Notes: a model not told the origin generated them from the sequence alone. 64,000 nt of DNA from 66-474 sp035281745 (GCA_035281745.1 DATEDI010000020.1:76573-140572), one strand, 5' to 3'; shown: positions 8,897 to 17,993, counted from the stretch's first letter. Made by a program: numbers and translations.

Positions 8897-9075
8897 GGGC
8901 TTCCGCCGATGAAGCTGGCGTCAGCCCAACCTACAAAAGCAGCGCGTCGTCCGGCGCCGAAATCGAAGCTGGCGTGACGTGTCCTGTAGGCTGGGTTGCG
9001 CGTATGCGAAGCCCAACGTGATCCCGCAGCGATGCCGGGGCTTCCGCCGATGAAGCTGGCGTCAGCCCAACCTAC
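8897..9075 (+). repeat. Pair of 38-base palindromic repeats with a related inverted copy between
   Basis: Two identical 38-base copies lie at 8897-8934 and 9038-9075, each reading GGGCTTCCGCCG...GCCCAACCTAC. Within each copy GGGC/GCCC outer arms (GTTGGGC...GCCCAAC in copy 1) and CGCC/GGCG inner arms can fold into a hairpin. Between them, near 8981-9015, GTAGGCTGGGTT...AAGCCCAAC is a partial copy in the opposite sense. The element fills the 227-base gap between the aminotransferase and PhzF genes and looks like a REP-type extragenic repeat. Confidence 0.8.
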
Positions 9076-9102
9076 CGAGCCAAAACCAATGCGGACCCGA
9101 CC

Positions 9103-9936
9103 ATGAGCACGTTCCGCTTTTCGCAGGTCAATGTCTTTTCGGCCGATCCATTGAGCGGCAATCCGCTCGCGGTGGTGCATGCCGCCGAGGACCTGGACGA
9201 CGCGCGGATGGCCGCGTTCGCCCGCTGGACCAATCTTTCGGAGACAACTTTCCTGTTGCCCCCGACCGATCCGGGCGCCGATTACCGGGTCCGCATCTTC
9301 ACGCCCACCCGCGAACTTCCGTTCGCGGGCCATCCGACGCTCGGTTCCTGCCATGCCTGGCTGGCTGCGGGTGGCAAGCCGCGCGGGCCGGGTGTCGTTT
9401 CGCAGCAGTGCGGCGTGGGCATCGTGCGCATCCGCACCGGTGGTTCCCGGCTCGAATTTGCAGCGCCGCCGTTGCACCGCACCGGCACGCTGGAACCCGA
9501 CGTGCTGGGGAAAATTGCCGATGTGCTCGACGTGCCGTTGTCGGACATCGTGCATCACCAGTGGGTTGACAACGGACCGGGCTGGTGCGCCGTGATGCTT
9601 CGATCGGCGCAGCAGGTGCTTTCGCTCAGACCAAGCTGGACCGCGCTTGAGCCGTTGAAGCTGGGCGTCGTGGGTCCGCATGACGCCCGCCATGACGCGG
9701 CGTTCGAGGTTCGTGCATTCGTGGGCGGTGGCGAATACGAAGACCCCGTCACCGGAAGTCTCAACGCGGGCTTGGCGCAGTGGCTGATGCGAGAAGGACT
9801 CGCGCCCGCTTCGTATGTCGCGGCCCAAGGCACCGCACTGCAGCGCGCCGGCCGCGTGCATCTGCGCATGGAACAGAATCAAGTCTGGGTCGGCGGCGAC
9901 GTCGTGGACGTCATCCAGGGCGAGCTTTCCCTGTAG
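9103..9936 (+). CDS. PhzF family isomerase/epimerase
   Basis: A 277-residue protein with the PhzF double hot-dog fold signatures: the N-terminal QVNVFSADPLSGNPLAVV, the catalytic Glu47 in NLSETTFLLP, FTPTRELPFAGHPTLGS, and the C-terminal EDPVTGSLNAGLAQWL. PhzF proper isomerises trans-2,3-dihydro-3-hydroxyanthranilate in phenazine synthesis, but most family members sit outside phenazine loci, as here, and their substrates are unknown. It ends 47 bases before the convergent pilU gene. Confidence 0.9.
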   Translation: MSTFRFSQVNVFSADPLSGNPLAVVHAAEDLDDARMAAFARWTNLSETTFLLPPTDPGADYRVRIFTPTRELPFAGHPTLGSCHAWLAAGGKPRGPGVVSQQCGVGIVRIRTGGSRLEFAAPPLHRTGTLEPDVLGKIADVLDVPLSDIVHHQWVDNGPGWCAVMLRSAQQVLSLRPSWTALEPLKLGVVGPHDARHDAAFEVRAFVGGGEYEDPVTGSLNAGLAQWLMREGLAPASYVAAQGTALQRAGRVHLRMEQNQVWVGGDVVDVIQGELSL

Positions 9937-9983
9937 ACGCGGCGGACTCCGATCAGCCGTCCAAGGCGACGCTTTCCGGCCCG

Positions 9984-11099
9984 TTACATCGACACGCCCA
10001 GCCCGTATGGATCGTCCTGCGGCAAGTCGGTGCCGGTTGCGCCTTCGGCGAGGCGGATCTTGAGTGCGAGGCCGTCTCGTGAATCGGCCTTCGACAGCGC
10101 CTCTTCCAGATCGATCGTGCCTTCCTTGTAGAGCCTGAACAGCGACTGGTCGAAGGTTTGCATGCCTTCCTCCAGGCTGCGTTCCATCGCCAGCTTGATC
10201 TCGTGCACTTCGCCGCGGCGCAGCAGGTCGCGGATGTGCGGGGTGTTGATCAGCACCTCGACCGCGGGCCGGCGGCGGCCATCCTTGCCGACCACCAGGC
10301 GCTGCGAAATGATCGCCTTCAGGTTCAGCGCGAGGTTCATCAGGATGTTCTTGTGCGCGGCCTCGGGGAAGAAGTTGAGGATGCGCTCGATGGTCTGATC
10401 GGCGTTGTTGGAGTGCAGCGTCGCCAGGCAGATGTGACCGGTTTCGGAGAATCCGATCGCGGCATCCATCGTATCGGTGTCGCGGATCTCGCCGATCAGG
10501 ATCACGTCCGGCGCTTCGCGCATCGCGTTCTTCAGCGCCTCGTGGTAGCTGTGGGTGTCAAGGCCCACCTCGCGCTGGTTGACGATGGATTTCTTGTGCT
10601 TGTGCAGGAATTCGATTGGATCTTCGACCGTGAGGATGTGGCCGGCCGCGTTGGTGTTGCGGAAGTTGATCATCGACGCCAGCGTGGTGGATTTGCCGGA
10701 ACCGGTTGCGCCCACCACCAGGATCAGGCCGCGCGGTTCCATGATAAGTTTCTTGTAGATCTGCGGCAGCAGCAGTTCCTCGATGGAAGGAATGTCGCTC
10801 TTGATCGCGCGGATCACCAGCGCGACTTCGCCGCGCTGCTTGAACACGTTCACGCGAAAACGGCCCACGTCCTTCACCGCCAGCGCCATGTTGTACTCGA
10901 GTTCGCGCTCGAACTTGGGCACCGAACCCTCGTCCATCAGCGAGTACGCGATCTTCTTCACCATCCCCGACGGCAGCGGCGATGTGCCGAGCGCCGCCAG
11001 CCGGCCCTCGATCTTGATGTGCACGGGCGTGCCGGTGGACAGGAACATGTCCGACGCACCCCGATCCATCATCAGTTTGAGGAAGTATCCGATGTCCAT
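9984..11099 (-). CDS. pilU: Type IV pilus retraction ATPase PilU
   Basis: A 371-residue PilT/PilU-type hexameric ATPase that supports pilus retraction and twitching. Visible are Walker A GATGSGKST, the Asp box VEDPIEFLH, Walker B-like DVILIGEIRDTDTM and the His box HICLATLHSNNADQ. The N-terminus (MDIGYFLKLMMDRGASDMFL) and the NNADQTIERILNFFPE segment favour PilU over PilT. The start at 11099 is followed at once by the conserved N-terminus; the longer in-frame reading to 11681 overlaps the divergent lipoprotein gene. No pilT is next to it in this window, although the two are often adjacent. Confidence 0.9.
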   Translation of the reverse strand: MDIGYFLKLMMDRGASDMFLSTGTPVHIKIEGRLAALGTSPLPSGMVKKIAYSLMDEGSVPKFERELEYNMALAVKDVGRFRVNVFKQRGEVALVIRAIKSDIPSIEELLLPQIYKKLIMEPRGLILVVGATGSGKSTTLASMINFRNTNAAGHILTVEDPIEFLHKHKKSIVNQREVGLDTHSYHEALKNAMREAPDVILIGEIRDTDTMDAAIGFSETGHICLATLHSNNADQTIERILNFFPEAAHKNILMNLALNLKAIISQRLVVGKDGRRRPAVEVLINTPHIRDLLRRGEVHEIKLAMERSLEEGMQTFDQSLFRLYKEGTIDLEEALSKADSRDGLALKIRLAEGATGTDLPQDDPYGLGVSM

Positions 11100-11201
11100 C
11101 TTTGATCCCCGGTCAGGAAACCCCATGCACGCCGCCCGCGCGGCGTTGCAAAGCCGAAATGGTACGCCGACAATGCGTCGATGCATCCCGGAGTGTTGTT
11201 T

Positions 11202-11774
11202 ATGACACGCACGCGGCGAAAAATCCATGACCCCCGCCTGATCGGGTTGGCCATCCTGGCGTCCCTGCTGGCCGGCTGCGCCAGCGCGCCTCCACCGATC
11301 CAGATGATGGATCACGCGCAGATGGAGATCCGCGCAGCGCGCAGTGCCGGCGCGGCCACCACCGCGCCGGACACGTTGGGCGAGGCCGAACGTCGGTTGG
11401 CGGCGGCGCAGCAGTTCAGCGCCAACGGCGACAACGGCAGGGCCGCCGACAAGGCCACGGAAGCCGAAGCCGCCGCCGCCACCGCGCGGGCACGCGCCGA
11501 GGCCGCGAAACTCGATCGCCAGATCGACCAGCAGACGCAGGTGAATGCCGGCCTGCAGGCCGACCTCGAACGTCGCCAAGCCGCGGCTGCCGCGGCCCAG
11601 CAGGCCGTGACGGCACCGCCCGCCGCGGCGTCGTCCAGCGGCAACGGTACGGTGGACCTGCCCGCGATCCAGCTCGGGCAACCGGCGCCGAATTCCAGCA
11701 CTGGCGAGCCCGCGCCGGCCAGTACCTCAGGACAGCCGGGATTGAATCCATCAGGACCGGGGGTGCACCCATGA
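11202..11774 (+). CDS. DUF4398-like lipoprotein with Ala-rich coiled coil
   Basis: A 190-residue lipoprotein: basic N-terminus, hydrophobic stretch and lipobox ASLLAGC. A DUF4398-type helical segment follows (MMDHAQMEIRAARSAG ... LGEAERRLAAAQQ ... GRAADKATEAEAAAATAR). The C-terminal 60 residues are low-complexity, rich in Pro, Ala, Ser and Gly. ATG 11202 has GGAG about 9 bases upstream and directly precedes the signal, so it is preferred over the ATG at 11181. It overlaps the next gene by ATGA, and the two products look like partners in the cell envelope. The function is not known. Confidence 0.78.
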   Translation: MTRTRRKIHDPRLIGLAILASLLAGCASAPPPIQMMDHAQMEIRAARSAGAATTAPDTLGEAERRLAAAQQFSANGDNGRAADKATEAEAAAATARARAEAAKLDRQIDQQTQVNAGLQADLERRQAAAAAAQQAVTAPPAAASSSGNGTVDLPAIQLGQPAPNSSTGEPAPASTSGQPGLNPSGPGVHP

Positions 11775-12685
11775 GGCATGCGATCACCACCGCCGCGCTG
11801 ATCGGCGCGCTGGCTTTCGGCCTCGGCGCCGTGGCGCCCGTCCATGCCGCAACGAAAGACCCCGACGTGGCGCGGCTGTCGGCGCAACTCGAACAATTGA
11901 GTGCCGATCCCGAGCTCGGTCAATACGCGCTGGCCCAGCAGGTCCTGGCGCGTAACGCGATCAACGATCTGCAGGACGCCGGTCGCAGCGGGCACGACCA
12001 TGCCTTGTTCATGGCCGAGCAGCGCGTCGCGCTGGCGCAAGCCTCGGCGAAGACCGAAGCCGATCGCGCCAAGCTCGATCAGCTTCGACAGGAACACGAC
12101 CAGATCATGCTGCAAGCCAGCCAGGCCGATGCGGCCGCCGCGCGTGCGGAATTGGCGCGTCAGCGACTGCAATACGAAGCAGCCGTCCAGCAGGCCCAGA
12201 TGTTGCAGCAGCAGGGCGCGCAGGCGACCCAGCAAGCCCAGCAGGCGCAAGCCGAGGCCGAGCAGGCCAAGAAGCTGGCCGCGGCGCAGGCGCGCGCCGC
12301 CACGCTGGCACGCAAGGAAGCGCGGCTGGCCGAAGCCGCGACCAAGGCGCTGCAGGGCGGCAGCGACGACGGCGCCTCGGCGAGCGGCAGCAGCGACAGC
12401 GGCCACGCCAGCGGCAGCTTGCAGCTGTCCGCGGCGTCCTTCCAATCCGGTTCCGACAGCCTGTCCACATCCGGTCAGCGGCGCGTGGCGAATTTCGGGC
12501 GCGCGCACGCCGGGCAGAAGATCATCGTCGCGCCGCGCGCATCCAGCAGCGATCGGGTGCTGGCGGGCCGCCGTGCGATGGCGGTGCAGCAGGCGCTTGC
12601 CGCCGCGGGGACCGGGCAGGTCACGGTCTGGAAGGTGGCGTCGGCGGCGCAAGGCATGGAAGTGGAGATTCGCACGCAGAAGTAG
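11771..12685 (+). CDS. Secreted coiled-coil protein with degenerate OmpA-like C-terminus
   Basis: A 304-residue exported protein: signal peptide (ALAFGLGAVAPVHA-A), a helical DUF4398-like segment (about 30-100), a long Gln/Ala-rich coiled coil (about 100-205), a Ser/Gly linker, and a C-terminal 85 residues that resemble an OmpA peptidoglycan-binding domain (GSDSLSTSGQRRVANF ... RVLAGRRAMAVQQAL). The expected GH(T/S)D peptidoglycan-binding motif is absent (PRASSSD in its place), so binding may be lost. The start overlaps the preceding lipoprotein stop. Function is unknown; an envelope-structural role is an inference. Confidence 0.75.
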   Translation: MRHAITTAALIGALAFGLGAVAPVHAATKDPDVARLSAQLEQLSADPELGQYALAQQVLARNAINDLQDAGRSGHDHALFMAEQRVALAQASAKTEADRAKLDQLRQEHDQIMLQASQADAAAARAELARQRLQYEAAVQQAQMLQQQGAQATQQAQQAQAEAEQAKKLAAAQARAATLARKEARLAEAATKALQGGSDDGASASGSSDSGHASGSLQLSAASFQSGSDSLSTSGQRRVANFGRAHAGQKIIVAPRASSSDRVLAGRRAMAVQQALAAAGTGQVTVWKVASAAQGMEVEIRTQK

Positions 12686-13052
12686 TGCGCAAGGGCAGTC
12701 GTTTTCGTCGTGGCAAGCGGAAGAATCTGCGCGCGAAAGCGGCTCGGGAAGGCGGTTAAAGTGCGGCATCCGGCGGGTCGACGCCGGTCTGCGAGACGCT
12801 CCCCGACGCACAACGTAAATCATTGTTGCGTTTACATATTTCAGGGAACTTTCTGGCTTGGCCGAACGGGTTGCCAAGCCCCGCCGGTCGGAGTAGGGTC
12901 AGCCTCGAGGTCGGCCTCTTGCCGGCCCCGAGGCGCCATCGCATGAATCCCGCATTCGTTCGAATTCCACGCTCCGCCGTCGCGGCGCGTGGATGTGGTC
13001 GTGCGCGCGCCGCAATCCATCAAGCGTTTGCCACGCAAGAGGAGGCTGCTCA
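12686..13052 (+). promoter_or_regulatory. Hairpin-rich intergenic leader upstream of the ydcH-like gene
   Basis: A 367-base gap without a convincing gene. It holds three inverted repeats in a row: CTTGGC(N10)GCCAAG near 12856-12877; a very strong stem at 12902-12934 (GCCTCGAGGTCGGC pairing with GCCGGCCCCGAGGC, 14 pairs with one mismatch, loop of about 5); and CCACGC...GCGTGG near 12969-12994. None is followed by a T run, so they are not simple terminators. A Shine-Dalgarno AGGAGG (about 13040) precedes the next ATG. This may be a structured 5' UTR or a small RNA; no known riboswitch class was recognised. Confidence 0.5.
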
Positions 13053-13274
13053 ATGTTCGAACAACAGCAGAAAGATCACATAGACGCAGTGATGAAGGCG
13101 AATCCCGAGTTCCGCCGCCTTTATCAGTATCACCGAGAGTTGGACAGCAAGGTCCACGATGCGGAGCTCGGTGTACTGCCGATGCACGACAACCAGCTGC
13201 TCGGCATGAAAAAGGAAAAGCTGCAACTGAAAGACCGCCTGACCCGAATGTGGAGCCAGATGGGCAACGCCTGA
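13053..13274 (+). CDS. YdcH-like (DUF465) small protein
   Basis: A 73-residue soluble helical protein. It matches the DUF465/YdcH family: F-R-R-L-Y-Q-Y-H-R-E-L-D near residues 21-32, then a second helix ending LKKEKLQLKDRL-like (here KKEKLQLKDRLTRMW). Family function is not established. The ATG at 13053 is preceded by AGGAGG at ideal spacing and is much better than the alternative GTG/ATG upstream. It has its own strong terminator-like hairpin downstream and a structured leader upstream, so it appears to be a single-gene transcript. Confidence 0.88.
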   Translation: MFEQQQKDHIDAVMKANPEFRRLYQYHRELDSKVHDAELGVLPMHDNQLLGMKKEKLQLKDRLTRMWSQMGNA

Positions 13275-13300
13275 GACGTTGCCAAGCCCGAAGAATCCTC

Positions 13301-13326
13301 GCCGGCCCGCCATAGCGCGGGCCGGT
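13301..13326 (+). terminator. Strong GC hairpin after the ydcH-like gene
   Basis: CCGGCCCGC and GCGGGCCGG form a 9-pair perfect stem with a loop of about six bases (CATAGC), followed by TTCGTTG. The T run is weak, but the stem is the strongest in this gap and lies 27 bases after the stop codon. Confidence 0.6.
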
Positions 13327-13418
13327 TCGTTGATGCCGATCCGTTATGATGGATAGTCTCACGCATCCACCGCGAGTGAATGCGGTGAGCGCGCGCGAAA
13401 GTGAATCCGGGAAACAGC

Positions 13419-14786
<1,368 letters not shown>

Positions 14787-14834
14787 ATGCCGTGTCGAAG
14801 ACGACGTGGCTCTACGGTTGACCGGCTTAGATAA

Positions 14835-14854
14835 ATGTAGTAACGTTTCTACAT
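14835..14854 (+). promoter_or_regulatory. Near-perfect 20-bp palindrome, probable antitoxin operator
   Basis: ATGTAG-TAACGTTT-CTACAT reads the same on both strands except at one symmetrical pair of positions. It lies 22 bases before the GTG of the Phd-like antitoxin gene. Autoregulating antitoxins bind palindromes in this position, so it is the likely operator, probably overlapping the promoter. Confidence 0.6.
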
Positions 14855-14876
14855 AACCTGCATGAAGTAAAGCGCC

Positions 14877-15125
14877 GTGACAATCACTATCTCAAGTCGG
14901 GAATTCAATCAGGACGCCGGGGGCGCCAAAAAGGCGGCCAAGCGTGGTCCCGTGTTCATTACCGACCGGGGCCGCCCGGCGCACGTGTTGTTGAGCATCG
15001 AGGATTATCGGAAGCTGGTCGGCAAACATCCGGACGTGGTCGAATTGCTCACCATGAAAGGTGACCCGATCGCGTTCGAACCGCCGCGTATGCGCGAGGG
15101 TCTGCGCCGCGGCTTGAAGTTCTGA
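14877..15125 (+). CDS. Type II antitoxin, Phd/YefM family
   Basis: An 82-residue Phd/YefM-type antitoxin. The N-terminal DNA-binding half shows ISSREFNQDAGGAKKAAKRG-like helix residues followed by GPVFITDRGRPAHVLLSIEDY, the usual family core. The C-terminal tail (about residues 50-82) would wrap and inhibit the toxin. GTG start at 14877. The toxin gene begins four bases after its stop, and a 20-bp palindrome lies just upstream. Expected to neutralise the PIN toxin and repress its own operon. Confidence 0.88.
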   Translation: MTITISSREFNQDAGGAKKAAKRGPVFITDRGRPAHVLLSIEDYRKLVGKHPDVVELLTMKGDPIAFEPPRMREGLRRGLKF

Positions 15126-15129
15126 CGGG

Positions 15130-15540
15130 ATGTACCTGCTTGATACGAACGTCGTGTCCGAGCTGCGCAAGCAGCATGCTGACCAACGAGTGAAGGCATG
15201 GGCACAAGAAGTGCCACCGCCAAGCCTTTTTCTGTCTGCAATCACGGTGCTTGAACTCGAAACCGGGATATTGCAGATGGAACGCCGCGACAAAAAACAG
15301 GGTGCAGCCTTGCGCAACTGGCTGGACAAGCAGGTGCTGCCTGCATTCGCGGAGCGCGTGCTTCCGGTCGATCTTGTCGTGGCGTTGCGATGCGCGCGCT
15401 TGTATGTACTTGATCGAATGGCGGATGGGGATGCCTTGATCGCAGCGACCGCGCTGGTTCATGGCCTCGTCGTGGTGACGCGCAACACGTCGGATTTCGA
15501 ACCAGCCGGCGTGAGGCTGTTCGATCCATGGCAGGCATGA
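15130..15540 (+). CDS. PIN-domain RNase toxin (VapC/FitB type)
   Basis: A 136-residue PIN nuclease. The acidic active-site residues are visible: Asp5 in YLLDTNVVSE, Glu42 in ITVLELETG, Asp101 in ADGDALIAATA and Asp122 in TRNTSDFE. The full set suggests an active toxin that cleaves tRNA or other structured RNA in the way of its family. It is paired with the Phd-type antitoxin gene, four bases upstream. This antitoxin class combined with a PIN toxin is a common mixed pairing. Confidence 0.9.
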   Translation: MYLLDTNVVSELRKQHADQRVKAWAQEVPPPSLFLSAITVLELETGILQMERRDKKQGAALRNWLDKQVLPAFAERVLPVDLVVALRCARLYVLDRMADGDALIAATALVHGLVVVTRNTSDFEPAGVRLFDPWQA

Positions 15541-15563
15541 GCAGAGACACCCCAAGCGGATAA

Positions 15564-15671
15564 AATAGTGCGACACGAATATTTGCCATGATCAGTTATC
15601 GCGGTTCCAACATTCGCCTCATTTTGGTCCGGCGCTCTCGGATCGAGGAGGTTGCTCTATATGAAAGCTAA
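15564..15671 (+). pseudogene. Probable 3' remnant of a brnT toxin gene
   Basis: In the frame ending with TAA at 15669-15671 the translation includes IFAMISYRGSNIRLIL and VRRSRIEEVALYES. This resembles the last strands and helix of BrnT toxins (pattern R-I-x-I-S-x-R-R-A ... E ... Y-E). An in-frame stop at 15561 and the upstream vapC gene leave no room for the rest of the toxin. The remnant overlaps the start of the BrnA-like antitoxin gene by 11 bases, as intact brnT-brnA pairs often do. A short ORF from ATG 15588 (27 residues) is the only translatable part. The match is by eye and partial. Confidence 0.5.
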
Positions 15672-15888
15672 AACATCCGATCGCAAATTCGAGTCCGGTA
15701 CAGACGTCATTGGCGATCTTGACTTGGCCCAGACGCCAAGGCCACAGCTCGCGCAAAAGCGTGTCAATGTCGATTTTCCCAACTGGATGATCGATCGGCT
15801 GGACAAGGAGGCTCGACGCTTGGGCGTGACCCGGCAGTCAGTCATCAAGGTCTGGCTTTCCGAGCGTCTTGAGCAAACAGCTTCCTGA
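15661..15888 (+). CDS. BrnA-like/CopG-type antitoxin (orphan)
   Basis: A 75-residue protein with a C-terminal ribbon-helix-helix: QKRVNVDFPNWMIDRLDKEARRLG then VTRQSVIKVWLSERL. This matches BrnA/CopG antitoxins that bind DNA and a BrnT toxin. ATG 15661 has AGGAGG about 10 bases upstream; TTG 15652 is the alternative. No complete toxin accompanies it, only the apparent brnT remnant, so it is either a relic or a stand-alone repressor/anti-addiction protein. It ends eight bases before the metB-like gene and could be co-transcribed with it. Confidence 0.8.
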   Translation: MKAKTSDRKFESGTDVIGDLDLAQTPRPQLAQKRVNVDFPNWMIDRLDKEARRLGVTRQSVIKVWLSERLEQTAS

Positions 15889-15896
15889 CAAAGGAC

Positions 15897-17069
15897 ATGA
15901 TGTTGAAGACGACGAACAATCCCCTCTCTCTCGCCCTCGCGACCCGCGCGATCCACGCCGGCCAGTCGCCCGATCCGTCGACCGGCGCGATCATGACGCC
16001 GATCTACCAGACCTCGACCTACGTGCAAGCCAGTCCCGGCAAGCACCAGGGATTCGAGTATTCGCGCACGCAAAATCCCACGCGATTCGCGTGGGAACGG
16101 TGCGTCTCCGACCTCGAAGGTGGCGTCGCGGGGTTCGCGTTCGCCTCCGGCATGGCTGCGATCGCGACGGTGCTGGAGCTGCTCGATTCCGGCAGCCACG
16201 TGATCGCGATGGATGACTTGTACGGCGGCAGCTATCGCCTGTTCGAACGCGTGCGTCGGCGCAGCGCGGGCATCGATTTCAGTTTCGTCGACTTGAACGA
16301 TGCGGCGGCATTGAAGGCCGCGCTGAAACCCAACACGCGGATGATCTGGGCGGAAACGCCGACCAATCCGATGTTGAAGCTGGTCGATCTGAAAAAGATC
16401 GCAGCGTTCGCGAAGAAGCACGACCTGCTGCTGGTCGTGGACAACACCTTCTGTTCGCCGATGGTGCAGCGCCCGCTGGAATTCGGCGCCGACATCGTGG
16501 TGCATTCGGCGACCAAATACTTGAATGGCCATTCCGACATGGTCGGCGGTGTCGCCATCGCGTCGACGCAGGAACTCGCCGAACGCCTGGCGTTCCTGCA
16601 GAACTCGGTGGGCGCGGTCGCCGGACCGTTCGACGCCTTTCTCGCCTTGCGCGGCGTGAAAACGCTGGCGTTGCGCATGCGGGCGCATTGCGCCGGCGCG
16701 CTGGAACTGGCCAAGTGGCTGGAGAAACATCCCGCGGTCGACCGCGTGATCTATCCGGGCCTGAAATCGCATCCGCAGCACGCATTGGCGCGCCGCCAGA
16801 TGCACGGCTTCGGCGGCATCGTGACGATCGAAGTAAAAGGTGGCCTCAAGCAGGCGCGCCGCATGCTGGAGCGCTGCCAACTCTTCGCGCTGGCCGAATC
16901 GCTGGGCGGCGTCGAAAGCCTGATCGAACACCCCGCCATCATGACCCACGCCTCCGTCCCGCCCGCGAATCGCAAGCGGCTCGGCATCAGTGATGGCCTG
17001 ATCCGGCTGTCGGTCGGTGTCGAGGACGTGCGCGATTTGCGCGACGAACTCGCCCGTGCGCTGGCGTAG
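15897..17069 (+). CDS. metB: Cystathionine gamma-lyase/synthase (trans-sulfuration PLP enzyme)
   Basis: A 390-residue Cys/Met-metabolism PLP enzyme. Visible are the N-terminal TRAIHAGQ, YSRTQNPTR, the FASGMAAI phosphate region, the DNTFCSPMVQRPLEFGADIV segment split by the cofactor Asp, and the Schiff-base Lys207 in HSATKYLNGHSD. Sequence alone does not separate gamma-synthase from gamma-lyase; the cystathionine beta-synthase gene nearby favours the lyase direction. In xanthomonads the gene bordering the LPS locus is called metB, and the same arrangement is seen here: the Wzm gene starts 96 bases downstream. Confidence 0.88.
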   Translation: MMLKTTNNPLSLALATRAIHAGQSPDPSTGAIMTPIYQTSTYVQASPGKHQGFEYSRTQNPTRFAWERCVSDLEGGVAGFAFASGMAAIATVLELLDSGSHVIAMDDLYGGSYRLFERVRRRSAGIDFSFVDLNDAAALKAALKPNTRMIWAETPTNPMLKLVDLKKIAAFAKKHDLLLVVDNTFCSPMVQRPLEFGADIVVHSATKYLNGHSDMVGGVAIASTQELAERLAFLQNSVGAVAGPFDAFLALRGVKTLALRMRAHCAGALELAKWLEKHPAVDRVIYPGLKSHPQHALARRQMHGFGGIVTIEVKGGLKQARRMLERCQLFALAESLGGVESLIEHPAIMTHASVPPANRKRLGISDGLIRLSVGVEDVRDLRDELARALA

Positions 17070-17165
17070 GGTTCCCGGCTGGCCAGTACATCACCAGTCA
17101 GCCAAATGTCACGATAATCCAGCGCCTTTCAGTTCGAGCCGTGCGGCACGGAGCGCACACCCGTC

Positions 17166-17993
17166 ATGACGATATCAACTTATCGCCTGCTCAATCCGCT
17201 TTCTCCTTACGTTGCGTTGAAGCGCCATTTCGCGTTGGTAGTGCAGATGGCGAAACGCGATGTGGCGAAGCGTTACCGCGGATCATTTGCTGGTCTGTTC
17301 TGGGCCTTCTTCAATCCCTTGCTGATGCTGTTCATCTATACCTTTGTCTTCGGCGTGATCTTCAAGGCTCGCTGGAATCCGCAAGTGACGGGCCACTTCC
17401 AGTACGCCATCGTGCTGTTCGCGGGCCTGAATATAAGCACCATGTTCTCGGAATGTGCGAATAAGGCAACGACCCTCATCGAGGAGAATACGAGCTATGT
17501 CAAACGCGTCGTATTCCCGTTGGAAACGCTTTCCTGGAGCACTTTGGGCTCGGCGTTATTTCACCTGTTTATTTCGACAATTGCCCTACTTGCGCTTTCG
17601 CTGATTGTGAACGGGAAGATCCCCTGGACGGTCGTACTGTTTCCACTCGTCATTGCATGCTTCATGCCGCTGATGGCGGCTACGGTCTGGTTGCTTGCAT
17701 CGCTGGGGGTCTTCTTCCGTGACGTCAAGCAGCTTGTGAGCATAATCACCACTGCGCTTATGTTCCTTGCCCCGATCCTTTACCCCAAGGAGATGATTCC
17801 TCCGCAGTATCAGATTTTGCTGTACATGAATCCACTGACCATCATCGCCGAGGCTTCGCAGAATGTCTTGCTGTGGGGCAAGCCGCCGAACTGGGTTCAT
17901 CTGATCGTTTATGTCGCAGTTTCCAGCGTTTGCGCGTGGGTTGCGTTCGCGTGGTTCCAGAAAACAAGAAAGGGATTCGCAGATGTCCTCTGA
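17166..17993 (+). CDS. wzm: Polysaccharide ABC-2 exporter permease (Wzm)
   Basis: A 275-residue inner-membrane permease with six hydrophobic segments and the ABC-2 signature: VQMAKRDVAKRYRGSFAGLFWAF after the N-terminus, FIYTFVFGVIF, and a C-terminal ILYPKEMIP ... NPLTIIAEASQ. It would move undecaprenyl-PP-linked O-antigen or similar glycan across the inner membrane with Wzt. It opens the polysaccharide locus, 96 bases after the metB-like gene. Its last 11 bases overlap the start of wzt. Confidence 0.92.
   Translation: MTISTYRLLNPLSPYVALKRHFALVVQMAKRDVAKRYRGSFAGLFWAFFNPLLMLFIYTFVFGVIFKARWNPQVTGHFQYAIVLFAGLNISTMFSECANKATTLIEENTSYVKRVVFPLETLSWSTLGSALFHLFISTIALLALSLIVNGKIPWTVVLFPLVIACFMPLMAATVWLLASLGVFFRDVKQLVSIITTALMFLAPILYPKEMIPPQYQILLYMNPLTIIAEASQNVLLWGKPPNWVHLIVYVAVSSVCAWVAFAWFQKTRKGFADVL

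Noticed and set aside
12823..13083. 86-codon plus-strand ORF crossing the hairpin-rich leader
   Set aside because: It has no ribosome-binding site or recognisable features, and it overlaps the better-supported YdcH-like start in another frame.
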